Assembly (NCBI GenBank): GCA_035624425.1
Contig: DASPRN010000044.1
Coordinates: 1 to 22,596, forward strand
DNA from: AC-32 sp035624425
GTDB taxonomy: Bacteria > Actinomycetota > Thermoleophilia > Gaiellales > Gaiellaceae
Reading direction: 5' to 3'
DNA: 22,596 nt
The notes below the pieces were generated by a model, which saw nothing but the letters and a program-made list of their open reading frames with translations, was not told the origin of the DNA and searched no databases. Below, one piece after another: positions 9,484 to 16,406 of the stretch. The number at the start of each line of letters is the position of its first letter. Positions within the stretch are counted from its first letter, which is position 1. A program made the translations under genes and the position numbers.

Positions 9484-10962
9484 TCACTTCGCAGCGGCGA
9501 GCGAGAAGCGCATGATCCGCACGCCAACCGTCGGCGACGAGCCGAGCTGGTAGAGCTTGGCGCCGGGGCCGCTCCGCACGTCGGTGATCATGAAGCCCCA
9601 TCCGGCACGGCCGCTCTGGTCCTTCCCCTCCTCGCTGGCGGCCGGAAGCGAAAAGCGGATGCGGCTCGGCCCGCTGCGCGCCAGGCGCAGCACCAGGTAC
9701 TCCGCCTCTACGCTCGCGCAGCGATTTCCAGCAGGGCCAGAAGGGCGCGCGACCCGGAGAACCACGACCGGGTCGCCGCCGACGAGCGCGGGCGTCGCGG
9801 ACAGGGACTCGCTGATCGTGGTGCGGCTGGTGATCCGCCAGGCGCGGAGGACCCGACCGGCCCGGTCGATCAGGGCGAAGCGCGACTCGTAGGGCACAAG
9901 CTGCGCGCAGAACCCCTTCTCGAAGGCGGCGGGAGTCGACACGAGCCGCAGCCCACCCGGCAGGGGCTGGTAGTGCAGCCTCCGTCTCAGCTGGTAAGCG
10001 GTGCTAAGCGGACGTCCGGAGGGCGTGGCCACAGGGACCCAACTGTCCCCTCCCCGCGGCTCTACGAGTCCACCGGTCCAGTAGAGCGTGCCGTCCGGCC
10101 CGAGACGGAGGTTGATGTTGTGGATGGTAGTAGCGAGCTCGCTCGTCCAGAGCACGTGTCCGGTGGCCGACAGCCGGCTCAGCCCAGTGTGGTGCTTACC
10201 GGGACGCTTATGGGAGACGTAGAGGCTGCCCCCGGGACCGAGCGCGAAGTCGCCCAGCAGGCCCGGCAACGAGGCAAGCGAGACGGCGCGTGGGTGAGCG
10301 TTCGGCTGCCCGGGCGGCCACACGAGCAGCCGCCAGTTGTACGTGTCGACGAGCCAGACCGACCGATCCGGGGCGATCTGGAAGGACCACGGCCCGTTCA
10401 CCTTCCCCTCAATCCCGATGCCAACGTCCGTCGGGCCGGCGCTCGCGACGATCGCCTCGGGCGCGCGCAGATTGCCGAAGCGGTGGGTCCCGAGCTTGAT
10501 GACCTGCGCTCCGGTGAGAACGCGGACAGACTCGAGGCCGGCGGGAACCCTGACCGAGCGGCCGCTCTTCCGGTCATGGATGACCGCGTAGTAGTAGAGC
10601 CAGTGCCCGCGCACGAGCGAGGCGGGCGCGAATCCGCGCAAGAGCCGTAGCTCGTCCTGCCAGGTGAGCGGCTTCGGGCTCTTTCCCCAGCGCAGGGTGA
10701 CACGCGTGAACGTGTGCTGCAGGTCGTTGCGCACGTACAGGACTCCGGTCGCCGCAGGGAGCTTCAGCGTGTTGTACCCGACCTCGATCCGCTCGCCCGG
10801 GGCGACGAGAGGCGGCGGGAAGTGCTGCTGGACGACCTTCAGCTTGGCCGCCGTCGGCGCCGAGGGCGCGCTTGCCGCCACGAGCAAGAGGCTGCCGCCA
10901 AGCGCCGCAATCATCAGGGCGACCACTCTCAGCAGCCGAATCTTGGCTGACGCCCTGTACAT
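9484..10962 (-). CDS. Secreted beta-propeller-like protein of unknown function (short paralogue)
   Basis: This 492-residue protein has an N-terminal signal sequence or membrane anchor (basic to residue 12, hydrophobic about 13-31). It continues with a beta-rich domain starting FPPPLVAPG (about 48) and then NHL/quinoprotein-like propeller segments such as SVWLVDTYNWRLLVWPPG and GPDGTLYWTGG. I recognise no enzyme motif. It aligns along its whole mature length with the C-terminal half of the 924-residue protein encoded at 11282-14056; 30 of 45 residues match in the stretch starting at FPPPLVAPG. Both end in an Ala-rich tail after a GSSPT-GV motif. Start is ATG 10962 with the G-rich ribosome site AGGGGGTGG about 6 nt upstream. 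Its own promoter probably lies in 10963-11049, behind a terminator. smc follows after 33 nt. Confidence 0.75.
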   Translation of the reverse strand: MYRASAKIRLLRVVALMIAALGGSLLLVAASAPSAPTAAKLKVVQQHFPPPLVAPGERIEVGYNTLKLPAATGVLYVRNDLQHTFTRVTLRWGKSPKPLTWQDELRLLRGFAPASLVRGHWLYYYAVIHDRKSGRSVRVPAGLESVRVLTGAQVIKLGTHRFGNLRAPEAIVASAGPTDVGIGIEGKVNGPWSFQIAPDRSVWLVDTYNWRLLVWPPGQPNAHPRAVSLASLPGLLGDFALGPGGSLYVSHKRPGKHHTGLSRLSATGHVLWTSELATTIHNINLRLGPDGTLYWTGGLVEPRGGDSWVPVATPSGRPLSTAYQLRRRLHYQPLPGGLRLVSTPAAFEKGFCAQLVPYESRFALIDRAGRVLRAWRITSRTTISESLSATPALVGGDPVVVLRVARPSGPAGNRCASVEAEYLVLRLARSGPSRIRFSLPAASEEGKDQSGRAGWGFMITDVRSGPGAKLYQLGSSPTVGVRIMRFSLAAAK

Positions 10963-11003
10963 GGAGCCACCCCCTGAGACTCAAGGGTGACTGCTCAGCG
11001 AGG

Positions 11004-11047
11004 CGCCCGCATCGGCGGGAGCACTGATTCGAGCTGTGGGGATCTAC
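11004..11047 (-). promoter_or_regulatory. Conserved leader/promoter block of the short propeller gene
   Basis: This 44-bp block matches 14100-14144, upstream of the long paralogue, at 34 of 44 positions with a single 1-nt gap. The best-conserved parts are CGCCCGCATCG, CTGATT and GGGG-ATCTAC as read on the plus strand. It lies between the terminator (11050-11074) and the gene start. The conservation outside coding DNA suggests a promoter or operator. No canonical -35/-10 was identified. Confidence 0.45.
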
Positions 11048-11049
11048 GG

Positions 11050-11074
11050 AAAAGGGCCGCTAGGCGGCCCTTTT
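11050..11074. terminator. Bidirectional intrinsic terminator
   Basis: A perfect 11-bp stem, AAAAGGGCCGC (11050-11060) and GCGGCCCTTTT (11064-11074), closes a 3-nt loop. Either strand gives a GC-rich hairpin ending in four U residues. It lies 18 nt beyond the stop of the DUF1059 gene and should end the unit made of the long propeller gene and DUF1059, separating it from the short propeller gene and smc. Confidence 0.88.
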
Positions 11075-11092
11075 CGTGCTCGGCCAGCCCGG

Positions 11093-11245
11093 CTACTCGT
11101 CCACGACCATGCCCGCGAGAGTCTCGCGCGGGAACTGGTCGGCCATGTCTGCGTGCACCTCCTGGACGTGGGCCTCGGCGTTGTCGAGCACCTCGTCCTC
11201 GGTCTCGCCGCGGATCGTCTCGCCGCACGCGCAGTCGATCTTCAT
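11093..11245 (-). CDS. DUF1059 family small protein
   Basis: The product has 50 residues. It starts MKIDCACG and has the DUF1059 pattern of two close Cys (C5, C7), an acidic EDEV segment and two His (H26 and H31), a likely metal-binding arrangement. The function of the family is not known to me. AAAGGAGG (11256-11263) precedes two in-frame starts: ATG 11245 (10 nt away) and GTG 11251 (4 nt away). I prefer the ATG because family members usually begin with Met-Lys. It follows the 924-residue propeller gene by 36 nt and is closed by the terminator at 11050-11074, so the two are probably cotranscribed. It is too short for routine gene callers and easily missed. Confidence 0.8.
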   Translation of the reverse strand: MKIDCACGETIRGETEDEVLDNAEAHVQEVHADMADQFPRETLAGMVVDE

Positions 11246-11281
11246 CGACACGGTTCCTCCTTTCACGGGAGCGATCCGATC

Positions 11282-14056
11282 CTACGCGGCGGCGGCCATC
11301 GAGTAGCGGTAGATCGCGACGCCCGTGGTGGGCGACGAGCCGAGCTGGTAGAGCTTGCCGTCCGGGCCGACCCGGAGGTCCGTCATCACGTCGCCCCAGG
11401 CGGCTCGTCCACTCGTATCGAGCCAGCTGGCGGACGGCAGCGAGAACCTGGCGCGCGTGCCCGACGGGGTTTTCGCGAGACGTAGCACGAGGTACTCGTT
11501 CCTGCGCCCGCTCGACGCCGTCAGCACGACCACCAGATCGTGGCCGACGAGAGCGGGCGTGGCCTGGGGATGCGGCCAGATGACCGTCCGGCTCGTGATC
11601 CGCCACGAGCGAACGAGCCGCCCTGCCCGGTTGATCAGCGCGAAGCGCTCTTCGTGGGGCGCCCGCCCGAAGAACGGATCCTTCTCGAACGGGGCCCATC
11701 CGCAGAGGAGCCGCAGCCCGCCCCGCAGCGGCTGGTACATCGTCCGCGCCCGCGCCTGCCGCGCAGTGCTCAAGGGCTTTCCGTGCGGCGTGGCGGCCGG
11801 CACCCAGACGCTGTCGGGCCCGCCTCGCTCGGTCCGCCGCGAGCTCGGAACGCCTCCGGTCCAGTAGAGCGTTGCATCCGGCCCCTGGCGGAGCTGGTTG
11901 TTGAAGATTCCGGTTGCGAGCTTGCTCGTCCAGAGCACCCGGCCACCGGCTGCCAGCCGAGTCAGGCCCATCGCCCTGACGGGCGGCTTCAGCCCTCGGG
12001 TGATGTAGACGCTTCCTGCGGGACCGAGAGCGAAGTCGATCGGGAGAATCGATGCGAGCTTGACCACGCGGGGGTGCGCCTTCGGGTGCCCGGGTGGCCA
12101 GACGAGCAGCCGCCTGTTCAGCTCGTCGAGCAGCCAGATCGACCGGTCGCGGGCGACCTCGAACGACCACGGCCCCTCCTTCGCGCCCTGCGCAGGGTTC
12201 GTGAAGGCGACCTGACCCGGCCCGGCTTTCGCGACGACCGTCCCGGGCGCGCGGAGCCGGCCGAAGCGATGGGTTCCGAGCCTGACGATCCGCGCACCTG
12301 TGAGAACCCACGCCTTCTCGCTCGAGACGGCAGGGATCCGCAGCGAGCGGCCCTTCCCCAGGCGCAGAACGGAGTAGTAGAAGAGCTTGTGTCCGCGCAC
12401 GACGGAGGCGGGCACGGTCGCGCGCAGCACGCGGAACCGATCGCTCGGGACGAGCTGCTGCGAAGCCTTCCGCCGGCGCAGCGCGATGCGCGTGAAGGCT
12501 CGCTGCGTGTCGTTGCGCACGTACAGGAAGCCCTTCGCCGCCGGAGTCGTGCGTGTGTCGTATCCGATCTCCACCCGGTCGCCCGGCGCCACGAGGGGCG
12601 GCGGGAACTCCAGCTGGGCGACCGCAACCGCGCTCCCGGCTGAGAGACCGGCCCGCGACCGCGGGGAAGCGCGTGTGCCGAGCGGCGCGCCGAAATCCCG
12701 TACGAACACGTCCGGGTTGGGGTTGGTGTCGGGAGCGAGGGTGTGCGCCCAGGAGCTGAAGACGAGGTAGCGGTTGTCGGCGCTCAAGGCGCCGGCCTCG
12801 GCATAGCTCGTGTCGTTGCCCTGCTCGCCGCTGCTGCTGAGGCTCGCGAGCAGCGTCAGGTGCGTGACGCGGTCGTGCACGAAGACGTCCCCGGCCCCGT
12901 TGCTGTCACCCGGGACGAGGTTCGAGGCGAAGGAGCCGAACACGACGTAGCGGCCGTCGGCACTGATAGCGGGCAGGGACCCAACGTCGCCGTTTGCCTG
13001 CGCGCCGGTGCTGCTGACGCTGACGCGTTGGGTCTTCCCGGTCAGCCGGTCGTGCACGAACATGTCGCCGACACGGTTCGTGTCGTGGGGGACGAGGTTC
13101 GAGGCCGCCGACTTGAAGGCGACGTAGCGGCCGTTGCCGCTGATCACCGGCGCGACGCTGTCGGAGACGCCCCGCCGGCCCTTGCTCTGCTTGCCGCTGC
13201 TCGAGACGCTGACCCGCTGCGTCTTCCCCGTCCGGCGGTCGCGGACGAAGATGTCCTCGTTGTGGTTGGTGTCACGCGGGACGAGGTTCGAGGCGAGGGA
13301 CGAGAAGGCGACGTAGCGGCCGTGGGTGCTGATCGCTGCCACGTCGCTTTCGCCGTTCGCTTGCCGGCCGGCGCTGCTGACGCTGACTCGTTGCGTCTTC
13401 CCGGTCACCCGGTCGTGCACGAACATGTCCCACTGCCGGTTGCTGTCGCGAGCGACCAGGTTCGAGGCGGTCGACATGAAGACGACGAAGCGGCCGTCGG
13501 CGCTGATCGCAGGTTCCCCGCTCGAGCCGTTCCCTTGCCGGCCGGCGCTGCTGACGCTGACGCGTTGGGTCTTCCCGCTCACCCGGTCGTGCACGAAGAC
13601 GTCGAAGAGACGGTTCGTGTCGCGCGGGACGAGGTTGGTCGCGTCGGAGACGAAGACGACGTAACGGCCGTTCGCGCTGATCCCACCCTCGCGGGAGCCA
13701 CCGAATTCGTGGGGGCTCTGATGGGCCTCGCCGCCGCTGCTCGTTACGCTCACCCGGGTCGTCGTGCCGGCCAGGCGATCGCGGACGAACACGTCGCTCT
13801 GCTTGTTCGTGTCGTGCGGAACGAGGTTGCTCGCCTCGGAGCTGAAGACGGCGAAGCGGCCGTTTGCGCTGATGCCGATCGCCCAGCTGTAGTAGTTGCT
13901 CTGCTCGCCGCTCGTGGAGACGCTGACGAGTGTTGTGGTCGCGGAGCTCGCAGCCGGCCGGGCCGGCCCCGCGCCGGCCGTCGCCAGCATGCCGACAACC
14001 ACGAGACCGCAAACGACGACTCCGGGTCGCCAGATCCGAGCTGATGCGCGTTCCAT
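11282..14056 (-). CDS. Large secreted double-propeller protein (PD40/TolB-like repeats plus paralogous C-terminal module)
   Basis: The 924-residue protein has an N-terminal hydrophobic export segment (about 13-30). Residues about 40-455 hold seven tandem repeats of 58-64 residues with the core SNLV-P-DTN...DVFVHDR...TQRVSVSS, typical of WD40-like/TolB propeller repeats; seven copies would close one propeller. From residue 479 (VAQLEFPPPLVAPG) to the end it is homologous to the 492-residue protein encoded at 9484-10962. It thus looks like a fusion of a repeat propeller with the family module, or the shorter gene is a truncated duplicate. No catalytic motif is seen; a cell-surface or extracellular binding role is a guess. 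Start is ATG 14056 with ribosome site AGGGGGGAG. Upstream rnc ends 95 nt away; DUF1059 follows by 36 nt. Confidence 0.82.
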   Translation of the reverse strand: MERASARIWRPGVVVCGLVVVGMLATAGAGPARPAASSATTTLVSVSTSGEQSNYYSWAIGISANGRFAVFSSEASNLVPHDTNKQSDVFVRDRLAGTTTRVSVTSSGGEAHQSPHEFGGSREGGISANGRYVVFVSDATNLVPRDTNRLFDVFVHDRVSGKTQRVSVSSAGRQGNGSSGEPAISADGRFVVFMSTASNLVARDSNRQWDMFVHDRVTGKTQRVSVSSAGRQANGESDVAAISTHGRYVAFSSLASNLVPRDTNHNEDIFVRDRRTGKTQRVSVSSSGKQSKGRRGVSDSVAPVISGNGRYVAFKSAASNLVPHDTNRVGDMFVHDRLTGKTQRVSVSSTGAQANGDVGSLPAISADGRYVVFGSFASNLVPGDSNGAGDVFVHDRVTHLTLLASLSSSGEQGNDTSYAEAGALSADNRYLVFSSWAHTLAPDTNPNPDVFVRDFGAPLGTRASPRSRAGLSAGSAVAVAQLEFPPPLVAPGDRVEIGYDTRTTPAAKGFLYVRNDTQRAFTRIALRRRKASQQLVPSDRFRVLRATVPASVVRGHKLFYYSVLRLGKGRSLRIPAVSSEKAWVLTGARIVRLGTHRFGRLRAPGTVVAKAGPGQVAFTNPAQGAKEGPWSFEVARDRSIWLLDELNRRLLVWPPGHPKAHPRVVKLASILPIDFALGPAGSVYITRGLKPPVRAMGLTRLAAGGRVLWTSKLATGIFNNQLRQGPDATLYWTGGVPSSRRTERGGPDSVWVPAATPHGKPLSTARQARARTMYQPLRGGLRLLCGWAPFEKDPFFGRAPHEERFALINRAGRLVRSWRITSRTVIWPHPQATPALVGHDLVVVLTASSGRRNEYLVLRLAKTPSGTRARFSLPSASWLDTSGRAAWGDVMTDLRVGPDGKLYQLGSSPTTGVAIYRYSMAAAA
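12690..13940 (-). repeat. Protein-coding tandem repeats of about 174-192 bp
   Basis: The segment encoding the seven propeller repeats shows recurrent DNA motifs, for example (G)ACGAGGTTCGAGG near 12914, 13091 and 13280 and diverged versions near 13454, 13628 and 13820. The spacing is 174-192 bp, always a multiple of three in the spacings I measured. The repeats are diverged but clearly related, consistent with expansion by unequal recombination. Confidence 0.8.
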
Positions 14057-14099
14057 GGCTCCCCCCTGAAGCCACCGTCAGCTTCGCCGCTCGGCCGCA

Positions 14100-14144
14100 C
14101 GCCCGCATCGTCACGGCCGCTGATTTGCGCTACGGGGTATCTAC
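14100..14144 (-). promoter_or_regulatory. Conserved leader/promoter block of the long propeller gene
   Basis: This is the counterpart of 11004-11047 (34 of 44 positions the same, one extra base). It contains CTAC twice at an 11-bp period within CTACGGGGTATCTAC (14130-14144). It lies just downstream of the rnc stop and about 45-90 nt before the ATG. It probably gives the propeller gene a promoter independent of the rnc operon. Confidence 0.45.
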
Positions 14145-14151
14145 TGAATCT

Positions 14152-14904
14152 TCATGCCGCGGCGGCAAGGCGGTCGAGCGCCTGGCGGGCGGCGGCCTGC
14201 TCGGCGGCTTTCTTCGAGCGCCCGGTGCCCACGCCCGCCTCCTCGCCTTCGATCACGGCCGCACATCTGAACGTGCGGTCGTGCGGCGGGCCCTGGACGT
14301 CCAGGACGGCGTACGAGACCTGAAGCCCGCGTCGGGCGAGCTCCTCCTGCAGCTCCGTCTTGTGGTCGACGTGGCTCGTGAGCGCGTAGGCGATCCGGCC
14401 CTCGAAGGCGGCCACGACAGCCTCCTCGACCGCCTCGAAGCCGTGCTCGAGGTAGACGGCGGCCAGCGAGGCCTCGAGGAGCGCCGCGAGCACGTTCCGG
14501 TTCCGCGAGAGCTTCGTCAGCTCCTCCTCGGGCACGAGCCCGGCGCCGCGCTCGGCGAGCAGCTTGCCGAGCCCGAGCTCCCGCGCGACCACCGCGCAGC
14601 TCGCCCGCGAGACGACGTGCGAGCGAATCTTCGCCATCCGGCCCTCGGAGAAGTCCGGGTAGCGGTCGTACAGCGCGCGCGCCGTCGCCAGCTCCAGGAC
14701 GCTGTCGCCGAGGAACTCCAGGCGCTCGTAGGACGAGGCGCGGTCCGGCGCCCAGGAGCTGTGCGTCAAGACGTTCTCGATCCGGTCCGCCGGCAGCGCG
14801 GCGATCAGCTTGTTCAGCGGGTGGGGCCGGCCCTGAGGGGCGCGGCTACTGGTGCGTGGTGACGTAGTCGACGGCCTGCCCGACGGTCTGGATCTTCTGC
14901 GCAT
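14152..14904 (-). CDS. rnc: Ribonuclease III
   Basis: This is the double-strand-specific endoribonuclease that matures rRNA precursors and structured mRNAs. In the 250-residue reading from ATG 14904, the catalytic signature ERLEFLGDSVLEL is at 60-72, a second active-site helix NVLAALLEASLAAVYLE at 137-153, and a dsRNA-binding domain at about 182-248. The start is uncertain. Homology begins only near residue 30; the upstream residues are Arg/Ser/Pro-rich and overlap acpP by 59 nt. No ATG, GTG or TTG lies in frame between 14904 and the conserved region, so initiation is either at 14904 or at a CTG near 14817. The position of the E. coli metal ligand Asp114 is Ala141 here, while the equivalents of Glu41, Asp45 and Glu117 are kept. 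The gene follows acpP, as in many bacteria. Confidence 0.92.
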   Translation of the reverse strand: MRRRSRPSGRPSTTSPRTSSRAPQGRPHPLNKLIAALPADRIENVLTHSSWAPDRASSYERLEFLGDSVLELATARALYDRYPDFSEGRMAKIRSHVVSRASCAVVARELGLGKLLAERGAGLVPEEELTKLSRNRNVLAALLEASLAAVYLEHGFEAVEEAVVAAFEGRIAYALTSHVDHKTELQEELARRGLQVSYAVLDVQGPPHDRTFRCAAVIEGEEAGVGTGRSKKAAEQAAARQALDRLAAAA

Positions 14905-15091
14905 CCTCGTCCGAGATCTTGATCCCGAACTGGTCCTCCAGCTCCATGATCAGCTCCACGAGATCGAGCGAGTCGGCGTCGAGGTCCTCCTGGAAGGAGG
15001 CTTCTTCGGTGACCTCGTTCTCGTCGACCCCGAGCTGTTCCGTCAGGACGTCCTTGACCCGCTCGAACACTTCCTCTCGCGTTGCCGCCAT
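14846..15091 (-). CDS. acpP: Acyl carrier protein
   Basis: This is an 81-residue acidic four-helix protein that carries growing fatty acyl chains on a phosphopantetheine arm. The attachment motif DADSLDLVELIMELE is present, with Ser41 as the modified residue. Length and charge are typical. Start is ATG 15091, 1 nt after the plsX stop, with AGGTGA as ribosome site within the plsX tail, so the two are translationally linked. CoaD, encoded about 5 kb upstream, makes the CoA precursor of the prosthetic group. In many bacteria plsX-acpP is followed by fabF or rnc; here it is rnc. Confidence 0.97.
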   Translation of the reverse strand: MAATREEVFERVKDVLTEQLGVDENEVTEEASFQEDLDADSLDLVELIMELEDQFGIKISDEDAQKIQTVGQAVDYVTTHQ

Positions 15092-15092
15092 G

Positions 15093-16124
15093 TCACCTCG
15101 CTTGCCTTGGGGAGTCGGAGCGCGCGGATGCTAACACTCTTTCCGGCAGGCGCTGCGCGAGTCGGCCGACGACGTCGTGCTCGACTCCGCGGGCGGCGAG
15201 CCGGATCGCGTTCGCGATCGCCAGACGCGAGGAGTTCCCGTGCGCGATCACCGCGAGACCGCGCAGCCCGAGCAGGTACGCGCCGCCGTAGGTGTCGGGG
15301 TCGAGGCGGCTCCGCATGCCGCGTGCAGCGGGCCGGATCAGCAGCCCACCGACGCGTCCGCGACGGCTGGCGGTGATCTCCTCGCGCAGCGCATCGAGCA
15401 CCGTCTTGATCGTCCCCTCCATCAGCTTGAGGACGACGTTGCCCGTGAACCCGTCGCAGACGACGACGTCGGCCGCGCCGCGCAGGAGGTCGCGGCTCTC
15501 CGTGTTCCCGGCGAAGCGAAGCCCCTCGGCGGCGGCGAGCAGGTCGTGCGCCTCGAGCGTCAGCTGGTTGCCCTTCTCGGCCTCTTCGCCGATCGAGAGC
15601 AGCCGCACCTCGGGGTCGCGCGTGCCGAGCACCTCCTCGGCGAAGACCGAGCCCATGTAGGCGAACTGGAGCAGGTGCTCGGGCCTGGCGTCGGCGTTCG
15701 CGCCCGAGTCGATCAGGACGGACGGCCGCGGCTCGGACGGGATCACGACCGCGATCGCCGGGCGCGCCACGCCCGGGAGGCGGCGGAGCTCCAGGAAGCA
15801 GGCGGCGAGCATCGCGCCGGTGTTCCCCGCCGACACGACCGCGTCCGCTGCGTCCTCTCCGACGGCTCGGCAGGCGGCGACGAGCGAGCTGTCCGGCTTG
15901 GCCTTCACGGCCTCGGCCGGCTTCTCGTCCATGCCGATCGCCTGCGTCGTGACGACCAGCTCGAGGCCGTGCGTGTCGAGGCCCGCGGGCCCGAACAGGA
16001 TGGGCTGGATCTCGGAAGACGCGGCTTCTGCGGCTCCCGCGACGACCTCCTCCGGCGCGCGGTCGCCGCCCAGTGCGTCGACCGCGACGCGGATCGCCTC
16101 CGGTGGCGTTACCGCTGAACTCAC
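15093..16124 (-). CDS. plsX: Phosphate acyltransferase PlsX
   Basis: The 343-residue enzyme converts acyl-ACP and phosphate into acyl-phosphate, the first committed donor for phosphatidic acid synthesis with PlsY; it is a peripheral membrane enzyme. Family motifs are VAVDALGGDRAP (13-24), SAGNTGAM (98-105), IDSGANAD (137-144), FAGNTESRDLL and CDGFTGNVVLKLMEG. Length is typical. Start is GTG 16124; no Shine-Dalgarno is evident and no better start exists before the conserved IRVAVDALGG. It follows rpmF after 75 nt, which hold a strong hairpin. The rpmF-plsX-acpP order is conserved across bacteria. Confidence 0.96.
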   Translation of the reverse strand: MSSAVTPPEAIRVAVDALGGDRAPEEVVAGAAEAASSEIQPILFGPAGLDTHGLELVVTTQAIGMDEKPAEAVKAKPDSSLVAACRAVGEDAADAVVSAGNTGAMLAACFLELRRLPGVARPAIAVVIPSEPRPSVLIDSGANADARPEHLLQFAYMGSVFAEEVLGTRDPEVRLLSIGEEAEKGNQLTLEAHDLLAAAEGLRFAGNTESRDLLRGAADVVVCDGFTGNVVLKLMEGTIKTVLDALREEITASRRGRVGGLLIRPAARGMRSRLDPDTYGGAYLLGLRGLAVIAHGNSSRLAIANAIRLAARGVEHDVVGRLAQRLPERVLASARSDSPRQAR

Positions 16125-16148
16125 TTGGTTCGACCGGTCATTTCAGAC

Positions 16149-16175
16149 GGACACGCGAGCAGAGCTCACGTGTCC
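16149..16175 (-). other. Strong intercistronic hairpin between rpmF and plsX
   Basis: GGACACG (16149-16155) pairs with CGTGTCC (16169-16175), and after one mismatch GAGC pairs with GCTC around a 3-nt AGA loop. There is no U-tract on the coding strand, so it is probably not a full terminator. It may protect the rpmF part of the message or reduce read-through, since ribosomal protein L32 is needed in larger amounts than PlsX. Confidence 0.6.
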
Positions 16176-16199
16176 TGAGGTCGGCATCGCAAGCGACGC

Positions 16200-16388
16200 C
16201 TACGGCGCCGGAGTTCGGAGCGGTTCGATCTCGCGGCCGGCGTAGGTCTTGCAGACCGGGCACATGCGGTGCGGCCGCTTGGGCGAGCCGCACTGCGGGC
16301 AGAGGTTCAGCCGCGGAGCCTCGATCCGGTGCGTAGCGCGCCGCTTGTCCCGGCGCGACTTGGAGGTTTTCTTCTTGGGGACGGCCAC
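16200..16388 (-). CDS. rpmF: 50S ribosomal protein L32
   Basis: The product is a 62-residue ribosomal protein of the large subunit. It begins AVPKKKTSKSRRDKRRATH after the start residue and contains two CxxC pairs (CPQC 30-33 and CPVC 43-46), the zinc-ribbon form of L32. Start is GTG 16388. No Shine-Dalgarno precedes it; a good -10 hexamer TATACT (16397-16402) ends only 8 nt before the GTG, so the transcript may be leaderless or nearly so. The frame is open farther upstream, but that part is intergenic repeat and ABC-F DNA. It heads the rpmF-plsX-acpP unit. Confidence 0.96.
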   Translation of the reverse strand: MAVPKKKTSKSRRDKRRATHRIEAPRLNLCPQCGSPKRPHRMCPVCKTYAGREIEPLRTPAP

Positions 16389-16396
16389 GGCGGCGC

Positions 16397-16402
16397 AGTA
16401 TA
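16397..16402 (-). promoter_or_regulatory. Putative -10 element of a near-leaderless rpmF promoter
   Basis: TATACT on the minus strand lies 8 nt before the rpmF GTG. The -35 region is occupied by the palindromic repeat cluster and shows no TTGACA-like box at 16-18 bp, so the promoter would depend on other contacts or an activator. Confidence 0.4.
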
Positions 16403-16406
16403 GCCA

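Noticed and set aside
7261..10650. Very long open frame on the plus strand opposite smc (over 1100 codons)
   Set aside because: It is the antisense of the smc and propeller genes, has low-complexity Arg/Leu/Gly-rich translation with no recognisable motif, and follows from the high GC content at third positions of the real genes.
12690..13940. Non-coding satellite or array of insertion elements
   Set aside because: Spacings are multiples of three, the frame is open throughout, and the translation gives canonical propeller repeats.
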